DNA of 64,000 nt from Glycocaulis sp051859565 (GCF_051859565.1 NZ_JBHYFK010000003.1:280842-344841); one strand, 5' to 3'. Positions 1-9,322 are shown, counted from the first letter of the stretch. Numbers and translations are program-made. The notes: generated from the sequence alone by a model not told the origin.

Positions 1-53
1 ATCCGGTGCTGGTCTGGCAGGAGAGCGAAGACCAGCCGCAAGCGGCCGAATAG
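1..53 (+). CDS. 3' end of an unidentified gene (partial)
   Basis: An open frame enters from the left edge and reads PVLVWQESEDQPQAAE before a TAG stop at 51-53. Sixteen residues are too few to assign a family. The acidic, Gln/Ala-rich tail and its position three bases from the convergent acyltransferase stop are typical of a real gene end, but the frame could be chance. Only the sequence to the left of the window can settle this. Confidence 0.4.
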   Translation, partial: PVLVWQESEDQPQAAE

Positions 54-55
54 GC

Positions 56-1201
56 TCAGCTATCCCTGGATCCGGTCTGTCCTGCCTGGACAGCCGGATC
101 CTCGTGGGCCGCGGGCGCACGCCTTGGCCTGTGCGGCCCCTCAAACAGGCGGTCGCCCAGCCAGCGTGTGGCTTTCAGCGCGGGGAATTCCAGCAGACGG
201 AAGGCCGCGCCCGCCACGCCAATCGATAGCGCCATTGCCACGATCAGGAAGGCAAGGCTCGCCATCGGCCCGAAATCGGGCAGAGCACTCACCCAGACCC
301 GCACCAGCCCGGACAGGACCAGCAGGTGGCAGAGATAGAGCGCGTAGGACCAGTCCCCGACGATCACCAGCCAGCCCGGTGGTTTCAGCCTGCCCTGCAT
401 CTCCAGACTTATCGCGCCATAGACAATCAGCATTGAGGGCACACCGAAAGCGGCAACGCGCGCCCAGCCGGCCGGGAAGGCCTCGGCATTTTCCGGCCAT
501 ATCAGCAACGTAGCGCCGGCCAGCCAAACTGCAGCGAGTACGAGGGCAGCGCGGGCCAGCCGCCGCTCACCCGAACAGATCAGCATGCCAGCCATGGCAC
601 CCAGAATGAACTCGATGGTCAGCGGGTTGACGATGAGTGCGCCTATGGCAGGCAGGTCCTGCAGCCATACCGACCCGGCAATCACCAGCCCGCCCCAGAG
701 GGCGAGCAGGGCGGGCAGCCAGCGCTCCGGCAAGGCAAGAAACAGGGTGAAGGCCAGGTAGAAATATATCTCGTGCGTCAGCGTCCAGCCGACGTGCAGG
801 ACGGGCAGGTCGCCCTCTATCGGCCATAGCGTGAAGGACTGCCATATCTGCAGGTCAGCCAGATCGCGGTTGAGCGCGCCGGGTATCGCGATATAGGCAG
901 CGAGCGCGAGCGCCGTGAAAAACCAGTAGACGGGGTAGATCCGGGTGAACCGCGCATAGGCAAACCGGCCGATAAAGTGTGCATCTCCGCGCGGCTTGTT
1001 GTGGGTGATGTAGACCATCACGAAGCCGGAAATCACGAAGAACAGGTCCACGCCGGCAAAACCCAGTATCCACTGCCCGCTACTGACAGGTGCGCTGAAA
1101 AACCGCGCGTCGATCTGCGATGCATGAGCGGCCAGGACCAGCAGCGCTGCCACAGCCCGCAGGGACTGCAGGGAATGAAGTGGCATGATGGCAGAGTGCA
1201 T
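56..1201 (-). CDS. Acyltransferase family 3 membrane protein
   Basis: The 381-residue product is an integral membrane O-acyltransferase of the OafA/YrhL (Acyltransferase_3) type. These proteins transfer acetyl or other acyl groups to extracytoplasmic polysaccharides, peptidoglycan or lipids. The family start is visible as LQSLRAVAALLVLAAH near residues 11-26, and the GVDLFFVISGFVM motif follows at about residues 50-62. About ten hydrophobic segments follow, ending in a charged, Pro/Arg-rich tail. Met6 (1186) is an alternative start. The gene converges on a gene entering from the left edge and has no sugar-pathway neighbours, so its acceptor cannot be named. Confidence 0.85.
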   Translation of the reverse strand: MHSAIMPLHSLQSLRAVAALLVLAAHASQIDARFFSAPVSSGQWILGFAGVDLFFVISGFVMVYITHNKPRGDAHFIGRFAYARFTRIYPVYWFFTALALAAYIAIPGALNRDLADLQIWQSFTLWPIEGDLPVLHVGWTLTHEIYFYLAFTLFLALPERWLPALLALWGGLVIAGSVWLQDLPAIGALIVNPLTIEFILGAMAGMLICSGERRLARAALVLAAVWLAGATLLIWPENAEAFPAGWARVAAFGVPSMLIVYGAISLEMQGRLKPPGWLVIVGDWSYALYLCHLLVLSGLVRVWVSALPDFGPMASLAFLIVAMALSIGVAGAAFRLLEFPALKATRWLGDRLFEGPHRPRRAPAAHEDPAVQAGQTGSRDS

Positions 1202-1526
1202 TCCGGCCCCGTTTCTGGCCCCGTGTCTGGCGTTGTGTGGACGCTATAGAAGCCGCCATGGGCAGGCAATCGGCGAGCCCGGTCAACGGCCGCGCCGGGG
1301 GACTGTTCCACACCCGTTTGGGAACCGGCATTCATGCGGGCGGGTTATTTCGGGGTATGCGTTGAACCAGCTGGCCCGTCCGCAATTGCGCCATAATTGG
1401 CATGCGGATGATCGCCATAATACAACACCTGCCGGGAATCGGCTGCGCGCGCCCTTGCAGCTTCAATCCGGCGGCTCACATAAGCCGCGTTATCCGTTTC
1501 GCGCCCCCGGGGAGACAGCCTTGGTC
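1202..1526. other. Intergenic region of 325 bases
   Basis: This stretch separates the divergent acyltransferase and small membrane-protein genes. It contains open frames continuous with the downstream gene, but their sequence is Arg/Pro-rich and lacks family features, so I read it as non-coding. It must hold the promoters of both flanking genes. I see no convincing hairpin, tRNA or repeat in it. Confidence 0.5.
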
Positions 1527-1802
1527 ATGAATGATGCAGTCAACGAGTTCAGCAAATCCCGCATTGGCGGGGTAATCGTACTCGTGCTGCGTGCGATCGG
1601 GGTAGCGCTCGGCCTGTTCCTGATGGCGGTGGCTATTCCGCTTTTCTTCCTGCCGATCCCGCTGGGTATCCCGCTATTCATTCTCGCGGCCCTGTTGCTG
1701 GCAGCCTCGTCGCGGACGGCTCATGGCGTGGTCACGGGCATTCTGAGACGCTTTCCGTGGGTGTGGAACCGGGTAAAGCGCATGTTCGGCGAGAAGGACT
1801 AG
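1527..1802 (+). CDS. Small two-helix membrane protein, unknown function
   Basis: The product has 91 residues. A short polar N-terminus leads into two adjacent hydrophobic segments at about residues 14-37 and 40-62, with Pro-rich turns (FFLPIPLGIPLF) between them. A basic C-terminal tail ends VKRMFGEKD. The ATG at 1527 is chosen because a purine-rich GGGGAGA lies about 11 bases upstream; the same frame is open further left but reads as non-coding. I do not recognise the family. It is followed directly by a strong bidirectional terminator shared with the ATP synthase operon. Confidence 0.65.
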   Translation: MNDAVNEFSKSRIGGVIVLVLRAIGVALGLFLMAVAIPLFFLPIPLGIPLFILAALLLAASSRTAHGVVTGILRRFPWVWNRVKRMFGEKD

Positions 1803-1815
1803 AAGCCCTCAGGCA

Positions 1816-1846
1816 CAAAAAAAACGGGGCCGTCAGGCCCCGTTTT
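1816..1846. terminator. Bidirectional Rho-independent terminator
   Basis: An 11-bp stem AAAACGGGGCC/GGCCCCGTTTT (1821-1831 with 1836-1846) encloses the loop GTCA. A-rich sequence precedes it and T-rich sequence follows it. It therefore works for the small plus-strand gene ending at 1802 and for the minus-strand Fo operon ending at 1871. Confidence 0.9.
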
Positions 1847-1870
1847 CATATCCTGTATGGCGCATCAAAA

Positions 1871-2365
1871 TCAGTTGATGCGCTCGGCCAGTTCGCCGGC
1901 AGCGTCCTTCACAAGCGCATTGCGCTGGGTCTTGGTGAGCTTCTCGGACAGAAGCTTCGCGGCCGCTTCCACAGCGATGTCAGCGGCGAGCGCTTTCACG
2001 TCCTTGGCGGCTTGGGCCTCGGCCTGCGCGATGCGCTGCTCGGCCAGGGCGGTGCGGCGTTCAATGCGCTGCGCCAGTTCCTTGCGAGCCGTTTCGCGGA
2101 TGAACTCGGCATCCAGCTTGGCTTTTTTCACGATCTCTTCGGCTTCGCTGGCTGCATCGCGTTGCTGGCGCTCGTACTTTGCCAGCATTTCCTGGGCTTC
2201 CTCGCGCAGGCGGCGCGCCTCGTCCAGCTCGTTGCGAATGGCATCGGCACGGGCATCAAGGCTCTTGGCCAATACCTTATGCACGCCAAAGCGCCACAGT
2301 ATGGCAAAGAAACCCAGAAGGCCGATGAATGCCCAGAAAGACGTGTCCTGAAGGAGATAGTTCAT
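1871..2365 (-). CDS. atpF: ATP synthase Fo subunit b
   Basis: The product is a 164-residue peripheral-stalk subunit that links membrane Fo to the F1 head. An N-terminal membrane helix (SFWAFIGLLGFFAILWRFGV, residues 9-28) is followed by a long charged coiled coil rich in Ala/Glu/Arg, the normal b architecture and length. Its start overlaps the b' stop by four bases (ATGA), so the two are translationally coupled. It is the last gene of the Fo operon and is followed by the terminator at 1816-1846. The paired b'/b arrangement is usual in alphaproteobacteria. Confidence 0.95.
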   Translation of the reverse strand: MNYLLQDTSFWAFIGLLGFFAILWRFGVHKVLAKSLDARADAIRNELDEARRLREEAQEMLAKYERQQRDAASEAEEIVKKAKLDAEFIRETARKELAQRIERRTALAEQRIAQAEAQAAKDVKALAADIAVEAAAKLLSEKLTKTQRNALVKDAAGELAERIN

Positions 2366-2922
2366 CGGGCCGCCTCCTGGCTGCGCACGGCATCGACAGC
2401 CGTTTCCGCTTCGTCACGCTTGACGGTGAGACCAGCCAGATGCTCCGTCACCGCGCCGGCCACGTCAGCAGCCACATTGCGGACTTCGGAGAGCGCTGCA
2501 TTGCGGGCCGACGCAATGCGCGCTTCGGCTTCGGCCTGACGGCCTTCCAGTTCGGCTTCCATGCGCGCGATCTCGTCGGCGCTCTGGCGTTCCGCCTCGG
2601 CCCGGGCTTCTGCCCCGACCGCTTGTGCCTTGGCGCGCGCATCGGCCAGAGACTTCTCGTAAGCCTTCACGGCCTCGTCGGCTTGAAGCTTCAGCCCGGC
2701 GGCTGCATCCAGATCGTCCGCGATGCGGTCTTTACGTTCCTCAATCGCCGATCCGATGCGCGGCAGCAGCCAGCGCGACAGAAGGAAATAGAGAACAGCA
2801 AAGCTGATCGCGAGCCAGAAGAGCTGCGAGGCAAAATAGGTCGGATCGAAAGGCGGGAAGGCCGCTTCCGCGGCGTATCCGGCGCCTTCTGTCATGTCCG
2901 TCTGGGACTCTTGCAAGCGCAA
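2362..2922 (-). CDS. atpF': ATP synthase Fo subunit b'
   Basis: This is the second, divergent peripheral-stalk subunit, found in alphaproteobacteria, cyanobacteria and plastids. The product has 186 residues from a TTG at 2922, preceded closely by a strong GGGAGGA ribosome site. An ATG at 2895 (MTEGAGYAAE) would give 177 residues but has a poorer site. FPPFDPTYFASQLFWLAI leads into one membrane helix, and a long Ala/Glu-rich coiled coil follows. The gene lies directly after the c-subunit gene and overlaps atpF. Confidence 0.93.
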   Translation of the reverse strand: MRLQESQTDMTEGAGYAAEAAFPPFDPTYFASQLFWLAISFAVLYFLLSRWLLPRIGSAIEERKDRIADDLDAAAGLKLQADEAVKAYEKSLADARAKAQAVGAEARAEAERQSADEIARMEAELEGRQAEAEARIASARNAALSEVRNVAADVAGAVTEHLAGLTVKRDEAETAVDAVRSQEAAR

Positions 2923-3034
2923 GGCGTCCTCCCTTCAATCAAGTCGTCGAAACCGAAGGCTTCAGGCGCCCCGCGCCGGACCGATGCGCAAGGGCAGGTC
3001 CGGGCGGAACGCGGTACTCAGTCCGGCGTCTGTT

Positions 3035-3262
3035 TTAGACGACGAACAGCAGCAGCAGGGCGATGAGCAGCGAGAAGATGCCCAGCGCTTCGGTCACGGC
3101 GAAGCCGAAGATCAGGTTGCCGAACTGGGCCGGCGCAGCCGACGGATTGCGCAGGGCGCCCGTCAGGAAGCTGGAGAAGATGTTGCCCACGCCGAGCGCA
3201 GCGCCCAGCATGCCGAAGGTGGCCAGTCCAGCGCCGATGTATTTTGCGGCTTCCGCTTCCAT
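3035..3262 (-). CDS. atpE: ATP synthase Fo subunit c
   Basis: The product is the 75-residue proteolipid of the proton-driven rotor ring. Two membrane hairpin helices are visible. The first is Gly/Ala-rich (IGAGLATFGMLGAALGVGNI). The second carries the proton-binding glutamate in FAVTEALGIFSLLIALLLLF. The polar loop LRNPSAAP connects them. Length and layout are normal. It lies between atpB and the b' gene. Confidence 0.96.
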   Translation of the reverse strand: MEAEAAKYIGAGLATFGMLGAALGVGNIFSSFLTGALRNPSAAPAQFGNLIFGFAVTEALGIFSLLIALLLLFVV

Positions 3263-3324
3263 GTCGATACTCCTCGAGGATGAACGGTTTCAGTTGATGC
3301 GGGTTGAAGTCGGGTCCGTCGCGC

Positions 3325-4101
3325 CTAGTGGTGACCCGGATGCAGCGCGTCGGACAGATAGATGCAGGTCAGCACGGCGAACACGTAGGCCTGGAGGAAG
3401 GCCACCAGGAATTCCAGCGCGGTCAGTGCGACGACCATGATGAGCGGGGCAACGGCGCCGACAGCGCCAAGGGCGCCAACCGAGCCGAGCATGATGATGA
3501 AGCCGGCGAACACCTTCAGCAGGATGTGGCCGGCCAGCATGTTGGCGAACAGACGAACGCCAAGCGTGACCGGGCGCGAAATGAAGGAGATGATCTCGAT
3601 CACGATCACGAAGGGCAATATGGCGATGGGTACGCCCGACGGCACGAAAATCTTGAAGAATTTCAGGCCGTTCTTGAAAATTCCGAAGCCTACCAGAACG
3701 GACATCACGGCGAGCGCGAGCGCAAACGTCACGATGATGTGGCTGGTGAAGGTGAAGCCGTGGAAATCCGGCGCCGGGAAGTAGGGCATCATCCCGAGCA
3801 TGTTGCCCATCAGGATGAAGATGAAGAGCGTGAACACGAAGGGGAAGAAGCGCAGGCCGTCATTGCCGGCCGTGGAGCGGATCATGCCTGCCACGAATTC
3901 GTAGAGCAGCTCGGCAACCGATTGCGCCCGGCCCGGCACCAGGGTGGCGCGCGAAGTTGCCAGCGCCAGAAGGCCCACGGTCAGCGCCACAGCGGCGACC
4001 ATGAAATAGCTGGAGTTCGTGAAAGACAGGTCCAGCCCGCCCACGCTGAGCTCAGCGATGGGATGGATTTCGAACTGCTTGATCGGGTTGGTGTCAGCCA
4101 C
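3325..4101 (-). CDS. atpB: ATP synthase Fo subunit a
   Basis: The 258-residue membrane stator subunit forms the two proton half-channels against the c ring. The conserved arginine helix is seen in PVTLGVRLFANMLAGHILL (about residues 176-194), and the C-terminal helix ALEFLVAFLQAYVFAVLTCI matches the family. Five or six membrane segments are present. The N-terminus (MADTNPIKQFEIHPI) is the usual alphaproteobacterial form. It is the second gene of the Fo operon, after atpI. Confidence 0.96.
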   Translation of the reverse strand: MADTNPIKQFEIHPIAELSVGGLDLSFTNSSYFMVAAVALTVGLLALATSRATLVPGRAQSVAELLYEFVAGMIRSTAGNDGLRFFPFVFTLFIFILMGNMLGMMPYFPAPDFHGFTFTSHIIVTFALALAVMSVLVGFGIFKNGLKFFKIFVPSGVPIAILPFVIVIEIISFISRPVTLGVRLFANMLAGHILLKVFAGFIIMLGSVGALGAVGAVAPLIMVVALTALEFLVAFLQAYVFAVLTCIYLSDALHPGHH

Positions 4102-4196
4102 GCCCGGCCCCTCGATTGTGTTGCGGCGCTCCGGTTGCCCGGCGTGCCTGGAAAACGTGACGTGCGCCTATCGCGCCGGAGCGCGAAGCGCAAGAG

Positions 4197-4499
4197 CTAG
4201 TTCTGCATCGACTTCACGGCACGCACGATATTGAGCGAGCCAGCAGCGAAGCCGAGCACTACTCCGATCAGTAGCCCGATGGGCGACCAGCCGAAGAAAT
4301 GATCTGCCATCAGACCCACAAATACTCCGGCAATGACGCCGCCGAAGAATTCCGATCCGTAGCGCAGTCCGAGTGCCCAACCCGATGGAGCCGCATTTTC
4401 CTTGGCTCTCTGAGCTTCCCTTGCCTCAAGCTTGCGGGCAAGACGGTGCTCGAAATCATCCGGGTCTGGAGGGCTCGTATGGTCGCTTGGATAGGACAT
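4197..4499 (-). CDS. atpI: ATP synthase accessory protein AtpI (AtpZ/AtpI family)
   Basis: The roughly 100-residue product has a charged N-terminal half (DDFEHRLARKLEAREAQRAK) and a membrane hairpin rich in glycine (FFGGVIAGVFVGLMADHFFG, then IGLLIGVVLGFAAGSLNIV). This is the AtpI/AtpZ pattern, thought to aid c-ring assembly or Mg2+ handling. The ATG at 4499 (MSYPSDHT) is preferred; a GTG at 4526 in frame is possible. It heads the Fo operon, so the promoter should lie within 4500-4620. Confidence 0.85.
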   Translation of the reverse strand: MSYPSDHTSPPDPDDFEHRLARKLEAREAQRAKENAAPSGWALGLRYGSEFFGGVIAGVFVGLMADHFFGWSPIGLLIGVVLGFAAGSLNIVRAVKSMQN

Positions 4500-4620
4500 G
4501 AGGGCCTGTTTGCTCCCGCAGGACACCCCCCGGAAAGCGGGCGCACACTATAAGCGCGGTATAGGCAAGTCAAGTGACCGGGCTTGCGCTCCAAGCATCA
4601 GAAAAATTTGATGTTTTTGG

Positions 4621-7600
4621 CTATTCGGCGGCAAGGAGCGCTTCTGCCGCACGCAGGTTCACCGAGACAAGCTGCGAGACGCCCTGTTCGCCCATTGTCA
4701 CGCCGAACAGGCGGTCCATCCGGCTCATCGTCACCGGATTGTGGGTGATGATGAGGAAGCGCGTGTCGGTCAGCTCGCGCATCTCTTCCAGCATCCGGCA
4801 GAAGCGGTCGACATTGGCGTCGTCCAGCGGCGCGTCCACCTCATCGAGCACGCAAACCGGGGCCGGGTTCGACAGAAACACCGCAAAAATCAGTGCAGTA
4901 GCGGTCAGCGCCTGCTCGCCGCCAGACATTAGCGACATCGTTTCCATCTTCTTGCCGGGCGGGCAGGCCATGATTTCCAGCCCGGCTTCGAGCGGATCGT
5001 CATGCTCGGTCAGGCGCAGCTCGGCTTCGCCCCCGCCAAAGAGCGTGGAGAAGAGTTGGCGGAAATGCCCGTCCACCACCTCGAATGCAGCAAGAAGCCG
5101 CGCCCGGCCTTCGCGCGAGAGTGTATCGACCGCCTTGCGCAGGCGCGCCACCGCCTCAACCAGATCATCCCGCTCGGAGGTGAGCCGGTCACGCTCGGAC
5201 GTAAGTTCTTCGGCTTCCTCGTCTGCGCGCAGGTTGACCGCGCCAAGGCGCTCGCGCGACAGGCGGGCCTCGTCCAGACGGCGCTCCAGTTCAGCAGAGG
5301 ACAGGTTCACATATTCGCTCTGGCTGGACCGGGTCTGCAATGCTTCTGGCGTTTCCCCGGTAGCATCGGCAAGGCGCTGGGCGGTCTCGGCGATGCGCGT
5401 CTGCGCCCCCTCCAGTGTGGCGGCGGCAGCGGCCCTTGCCTCGCGCGCGCTGCTGGCTTCGCGTTCGGCAGCGCGCAGGGTTGAATCGGCCTCGCGCAGC
5501 GCCGTTTCGGCCGCTTCGACCTCGGAACGCGTCAGGCGCGCACGCGATTCGGCTTCGCCCAGCTGGTCGAAAATGACGCTGCGGCGCTCTTCCAGCTGAG
5601 CTGGCGCGGATTCGGCCTCGGCAAGGGCGCCGCGCGCATCAGTTTGCGCTGTATTGATCTCTGTCAGGCGTTCGGCGGCGCTTTGTGCGCGGCGGGACCA
5701 TTCGGCTTCCTCGCGCTCCAGCCCGGCAATCCGGTGGCGGCGGCTCTGCGCGTCCCGGCGGACCGATTCCACGGCAGCGCGGGCATCTGCCGCGTCGGCC
5801 CTGGCGCGCTCCGCCCCGGTGCGGGCGGTCTCCAGCGCGACACTGCCATCATCGGCGTCCATGGCCGCTTTAAGCGCGGTTTCGGCGCGTTCCAGCGCGT
5901 CTCTCGCCGTGCCGGCTTCGCTGTCGAGCCGGCGTGCCGTATCCACCAGATTGGCGCGGCGTGCCTCCGCGCGTACTGCCGCTTCCCGGCCATCGCTCAA
6001 CGCCCGCTCAGCCTCACGCACGCTACGTTGTGATCCGTCCCGCGCCTCGCGGGCCGCACGTACGGCATTTGCCGATTCGGCGCTGCGCTGCGCGGCTTTC
6101 TCATGTACGCCGCGTGCAAGCGATTCCCGCTCGCGGGCGGCGTCCAGCTCCGCAAGGATGGTCTCCAGCCGATTGCGCGTCTCCAGACGTATGGCCGCGC
6201 TAGACGGCGCACCGGCATTGGCAGCGAACCCGTCCCAGCGGCGCAGCGCGCCTTCCAGAGTGACCAGCCGCTGGCCGGGTTTCAGGAAACCGGCAAGCCG
6301 GTCAAGATCCGCCTCGTCAACAAGGCCAATGGATTCCAGCCGGGCTTTCAGCTCGGAGGGCGCCTCGATGACATCGCTCAGCGCGGTCACACCGGACGGC
6401 AGGGCCGGGGGCAGGGCGCTGGTTCCCGTCCAGCGGCGCGCCGCCTCTGCTGACAGGCCGGCCTCCAGATCATCGCCCAGCGCGGCGGCCAATGCCTTTT
6501 CGGTGCCGGGCTTTGCGCGCACCTGTTCAACCAGCCCGTCATCATCGCCGCCCGAGGCGACGATGCGGCGCAGGCTGTCGGCCTCGCGTGAGAGAGATTG
6601 CGTTTCGGCCTCCGCAGCGCGCAGCGCATCGCGGGCCGTGTTAGCGGTCTCGGCAAGCGCTTGCGCGGCCTCTTCAGCTTTAGCCAGCGCCTCGGCGGCT
6701 TTGTCAGCGTCCATGCCAGCCTGGGTGACGGCGCTTTCCAGATCTTCGACGCTGGGGCCGTGATGGTCTGGCAGTTCGGCGGCGCGGGCCGCGGCTTCGT
6801 CTGCCTCCCGGCGCAGGGTTTCGTGGCGGCGGCGGGCATTGTCAGCATCGCGCCGGGCGGTGTCGCGCGCGGCCTTCACCTCGGCGAGGCGCGCACTGGC
6901 AGCGTCAAGTTTCTGCTCTGCTTCGCTGCGCCTTGCTTCAGCCTCCGCCATCGCGGCTTCGGCCTTGGCTTGCGCTTCAGCGTCACCTGCCAGCTCGTCG
7001 TGCAGCGTTTTGAGCGAGCTGCGAACCCGCTCCAGCGACTGGGCAGCTTCCTGGGACAGCTCGGTCTCGCGCGCCTTGCTGACGGCAAGCTCCTCAAGGC
7101 GCATGGTCAGGCGCGCAATACTGGCTTTCGCCTGATCTATATCGCGTTCCAGCGTGTCGCGCTCGCGCTCCAGCAGGCGCAGCGCGGCGGAGGCTTCCGC
7201 CTCCCGCTCGCGCAGTGGCGCAACCGCATTGGCGGCAGCTTCAGCGGCGCTGGTGGCGGAGGCAGCAATCCGCGCGGCGTCCGCGACGAGGGCTTCGCAA
7301 GCGGCCAGGTGATCGCGCGCGCCGGACTCGGCCTCGCTCGCCTCCTGCCAGCGGCGCAGCCAGAGCACGGCTTCCAGCTCGCGTATATCGGCCGACAGCT
7401 TGCGGTAGCGCCCTGCCTGCCTTGCCTGCTTCTGCAGGCCTTCATAGCGGCTCTGCAGCGTGTCGACGACTTCCTGCAGCCGATCCAGATTGGCCTCTGC
7501 CGCGTTCAGGCGTAATTGCGCTTCGTGGCGGCGGGCCCGCAGACCCGCAACGCCGGCGGCCTCTTCGAGCACGCGGCGGCGGTTTTCCGGCTTGGCGTTG

Positions 7601-8058
7601 ATCAGCTCGCTGATCTGGCCCTGACGCACGAGGGCGGGCGAGTTCGCGCCGGTGCCTGCATCGGCAAAGAGCAGCTGCACGTCCTTTGCGCGCACTTCCT
7701 CGCCATTGATCTTGTAGTCAGAGCCCTTGCCGCGCGTGATACGCCGCGTGACTTCCAGAATGTCGGCGTCGTTGAAGCGGGCGGGCGCGCGCCGGTCGGA
7801 ATTGTCGATAGTCAGGATGGCTTCGGCGCGGTCGCGGGCCGGGCGCGTGGCAGTGCCGGAGAAGATGACATCTTCCATGCCGCCGCCGCGCAGCGATTTG
7901 GCAGAGGTCGCGCCCATCACCCAGCGCAGGGCTTCCAGCACGTTGGACTTGCCGCAGCCATTCGGGCCGATAACGCCGGTCAGCCCAGCATCAATGCGCA
8001 GCTCCGCCGGGTCGACGAAGGACTTGAAGCCCGTAACGCGCAGACGGGTGAACTTCAC
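4621..8058 (-). CDS. smc: Chromosome segregation ATPase SMC
   Basis: The 1145-residue SMC protein dimerises and compacts and segregates chromosomes with ScpA/ScpB. Walker A GPNGCGKSN is at residues 31-39. The ABC signature MSGGEQ is at about 1044-1049 and Walker B VLDEVDAPLD follows at about 1070-1079. Between the heads lie two very Ala/Glu/Arg-rich coiled coils split by a less charged hinge at roughly residues 495-620. Length is normal for the family. scpA and scpB are not in the window. Because the coils are so GC-rich, long meaningless open frames occur on the opposite strand. Confidence 0.97.
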   Translation of the reverse strand: MKFTRLRVTGFKSFVDPAELRIDAGLTGVIGPNGCGKSNVLEALRWVMGATSAKSLRGGGMEDVIFSGTATRPARDRAEAILTIDNSDRRAPARFNDADILEVTRRITRGKGSDYKINGEEVRAKDVQLLFADAGTGANSPALVRQGQISELINAKPENRRRVLEEAAGVAGLRARRHEAQLRLNAAEANLDRLQEVVDTLQSRYEGLQKQARQAGRYRKLSADIRELEAVLWLRRWQEASEAESGARDHLAACEALVADAARIAASATSAAEAAANAVAPLREREAEASAALRLLERERDTLERDIDQAKASIARLTMRLEELAVSKARETELSQEAAQSLERVRSSLKTLHDELAGDAEAQAKAEAAMAEAEARRSEAEQKLDAASARLAEVKAARDTARRDADNARRRHETLRREADEAAARAAELPDHHGPSVEDLESAVTQAGMDADKAAEALAKAEEAAQALAETANTARDALRAAEAETQSLSREADSLRRIVASGGDDDGLVEQVRAKPGTEKALAAALGDDLEAGLSAEAARRWTGTSALPPALPSGVTALSDVIEAPSELKARLESIGLVDEADLDRLAGFLKPGQRLVTLEGALRRWDGFAANAGAPSSAAIRLETRNRLETILAELDAARERESLARGVHEKAAQRSAESANAVRAAREARDGSQRSVREAERALSDGREAAVRAEARRANLVDTARRLDSEAGTARDALERAETALKAAMDADDGSVALETARTGAERARADAADARAAVESVRRDAQSRRHRIAGLEREEAEWSRRAQSAAERLTEINTAQTDARGALAEAESAPAQLEERRSVIFDQLGEAESRARLTRSEVEAAETALREADSTLRAAEREASSAREARAAAAATLEGAQTRIAETAQRLADATGETPEALQTRSSQSEYVNLSSAELERRLDEARLSRERLGAVNLRADEEAEELTSERDRLTSERDDLVEAVARLRKAVDTLSREGRARLLAAFEVVDGHFRQLFSTLFGGGEAELRLTEHDDPLEAGLEIMACPPGKKMETMSLMSGGEQALTATALIFAVFLSNPAPVCVLDEVDAPLDDANVDRFCRMLEEMRELTDTRFLIITHNPVTMSRMDRLFGVTMGEQGVSQLVSVNLRAAEALLAAE

Positions 8059-8137
8059 CAGACGCCTCCTGAAGCCCGCGCCGCTGCTTTGCAGTCATCC
8101 GCTGTGGGCTTCACCATGCCACCAAAACGCGCCTTGG

Positions 8138-8869
8138 CTACTCCTCTGCGCGTGACCGGAAATACTCGATGATTCGCGCGAAGGTGTCGCCGGTGAATTG
8201 TGCAGGTACGAAGCCCTGCTCGTCCTCAATGGCGGTGTTGCCGGCAAAATAGACCACACCGGACCCGTCCGGGGCACGGTTCGGCTCTACCCGTTCGCCA
8301 TTGATGAAGAAGCTGGGCGTGGCGTTGATGCCATCACGCGCGGCGCGCTGATTGGACTCGTTGATGGCGTCCACCGCGCTCTCATCGGACATGCAGGCGC
8401 GAAATTCCTGGTCTGAGAGGCCGGCAGAGCGGGCGATGGTCTGGAATTGCTGACGGGCCTGACCGCGCTGTGCCGCCATGAAGATGGCCTGCTGCTGCTC
8501 GAAGAGGACGTCTAGCACGTCGAAATAGCGCTCTTCGCCCGCGCAGCGCGCCAGCATGAAGCCGGCGAGCGCCAGCTCGGCCGAGCCGGTCAGCATTTCG
8601 CGGAACACCAGGCGCACCGTGCCGTCTTCGACATAGCGGTTCAGCGTGGGGTAGACGCCCTGATGGAAGGCGGCGCAGCCGCCACAGGCCGTCGAGCCGT
8701 ACTCGATGAACACCACCGGCGCATCGACCGAGCCACGGGCAAAGTCGCCTTCGCGTTCGAACTCGGTGCGGCCATCGGCGGCCCCTGAATTGCCGCCGCA
8801 GGCAGCGAGCGCCAGCGCTGTAGCGGCTGCAAAGGCGGGAATGAAGGAACGGGCGAAGTTGAAAGCCAT
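8138..8869 (-). CDS. DsbA-family thioredoxin-fold lipoprotein
   Basis: The 243-residue product begins with a lipoprotein signal (ATALALAAC, lipid cysteine 24). A DsbA/DsbG-like thioredoxin fold follows, with the redox pair C62-G-G-C65 in YGSTACGGCAAFH. The cis-proline loop is GINATPSFFINGERV near residue 175. It probably acts as a periplasmic disulfide oxidoreductase or isomerase, and the lipid anchor would tether it to a membrane. It lies just upstream of smc on the same strand (80-base gap). Its redox partner is not seen here. Confidence 0.88.
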   Translation of the reverse strand: MAFNFARSFIPAFAAATALALAACGGNSGAADGRTEFEREGDFARGSVDAPVVFIEYGSTACGGCAAFHQGVYPTLNRYVEDGTVRLVFREMLTGSAELALAGFMLARCAGEERYFDVLDVLFEQQQAIFMAAQRGQARQQFQTIARSAGLSDQEFRACMSDESAVDAINESNQRAARDGINATPSFFINGERVEPNRAPDGSGVVYFAGNTAIEDEQGFVPAQFTGDTFARIIEYFRSRAEE

Positions 8870-9028
8870 GGCGAATGCTCCATCCGGTGCGCGCGGTGTT
8901 CAGGTTGGCGGCACTCTACTCATAGGGCGCGCCCCAGCGCCAGACTTGAGGGCAGGGCGCTTGCGCGCGGGCATGCGCATTGTTACTCAGGCCGCTCGTT
9001 TTCCTGACCCATGTGGAGTACGCGTCTC

Positions 9029-9316
9029 ATGTCCGTTACCGAGGACGATGTCCGCCGGATCGCCCGGCTCGCCCGTATCGCCGAACCTACAGACCGTGTG
9101 GCCAAGCTCACTGGCGAGCTGAATGGTATTCTCGACTGGGTCGAGATGCTGAACGAGGTGGATGTCCAGGGCGTAGAGCCGATGACCACGCCGGTCTCCA
9201 CTCCGCTGCCCATGCGCGAGGACAAGGTGACCGACGGGGAAATCCCGGAAAAAGTCCTGAAGAATGCGCCGAAGGCCGAAGAAGGCTTTTTCGTCGTCCC
9301 GAAGAGCGTGGAGTAG
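9029..9316 (+). CDS. gatC: Glutamyl/aspartyl-tRNA amidotransferase subunit C
   Basis: The 95-residue subunit stabilises GatAB, which converts mischarged Glu-tRNA-Gln or Asp-tRNA-Asn to the amide form. The family pattern runs VTEDDVRRIARLARI, a helical middle with ELNGILDWVEMLNEVD, and the PLPMREDKV stretch. The ATG at 9029 (MSVTED) is preferred over 9011 because GGAG lies about 11 bases before it and it gives the standard length. gatA follows six bases later. Confidence 0.95.
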   Translation: MSVTEDDVRRIARLARIAEPTDRVAKLTGELNGILDWVEMLNEVDVQGVEPMTTPVSTPLPMREDKVTDGEIPEKVLKNAPKAEEGFFVVPKSVE

Positions 9317-9322
9317 GCGGGT

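Noticed and set aside
4560..4620. Possible terminator between smc and atpI
   Set aside because: Only a five-bp CATCA/TGATG stem next to A/T runs; too weak to call, and the region must also hold the Fo operon promoter.
4574..6763. Long Ser/Arg/Ala-rich frames opposite smc
   Set aside because: They arise from the repetitive Ala/Glu coiled-coil codons of smc. They have no domain and poor starts.
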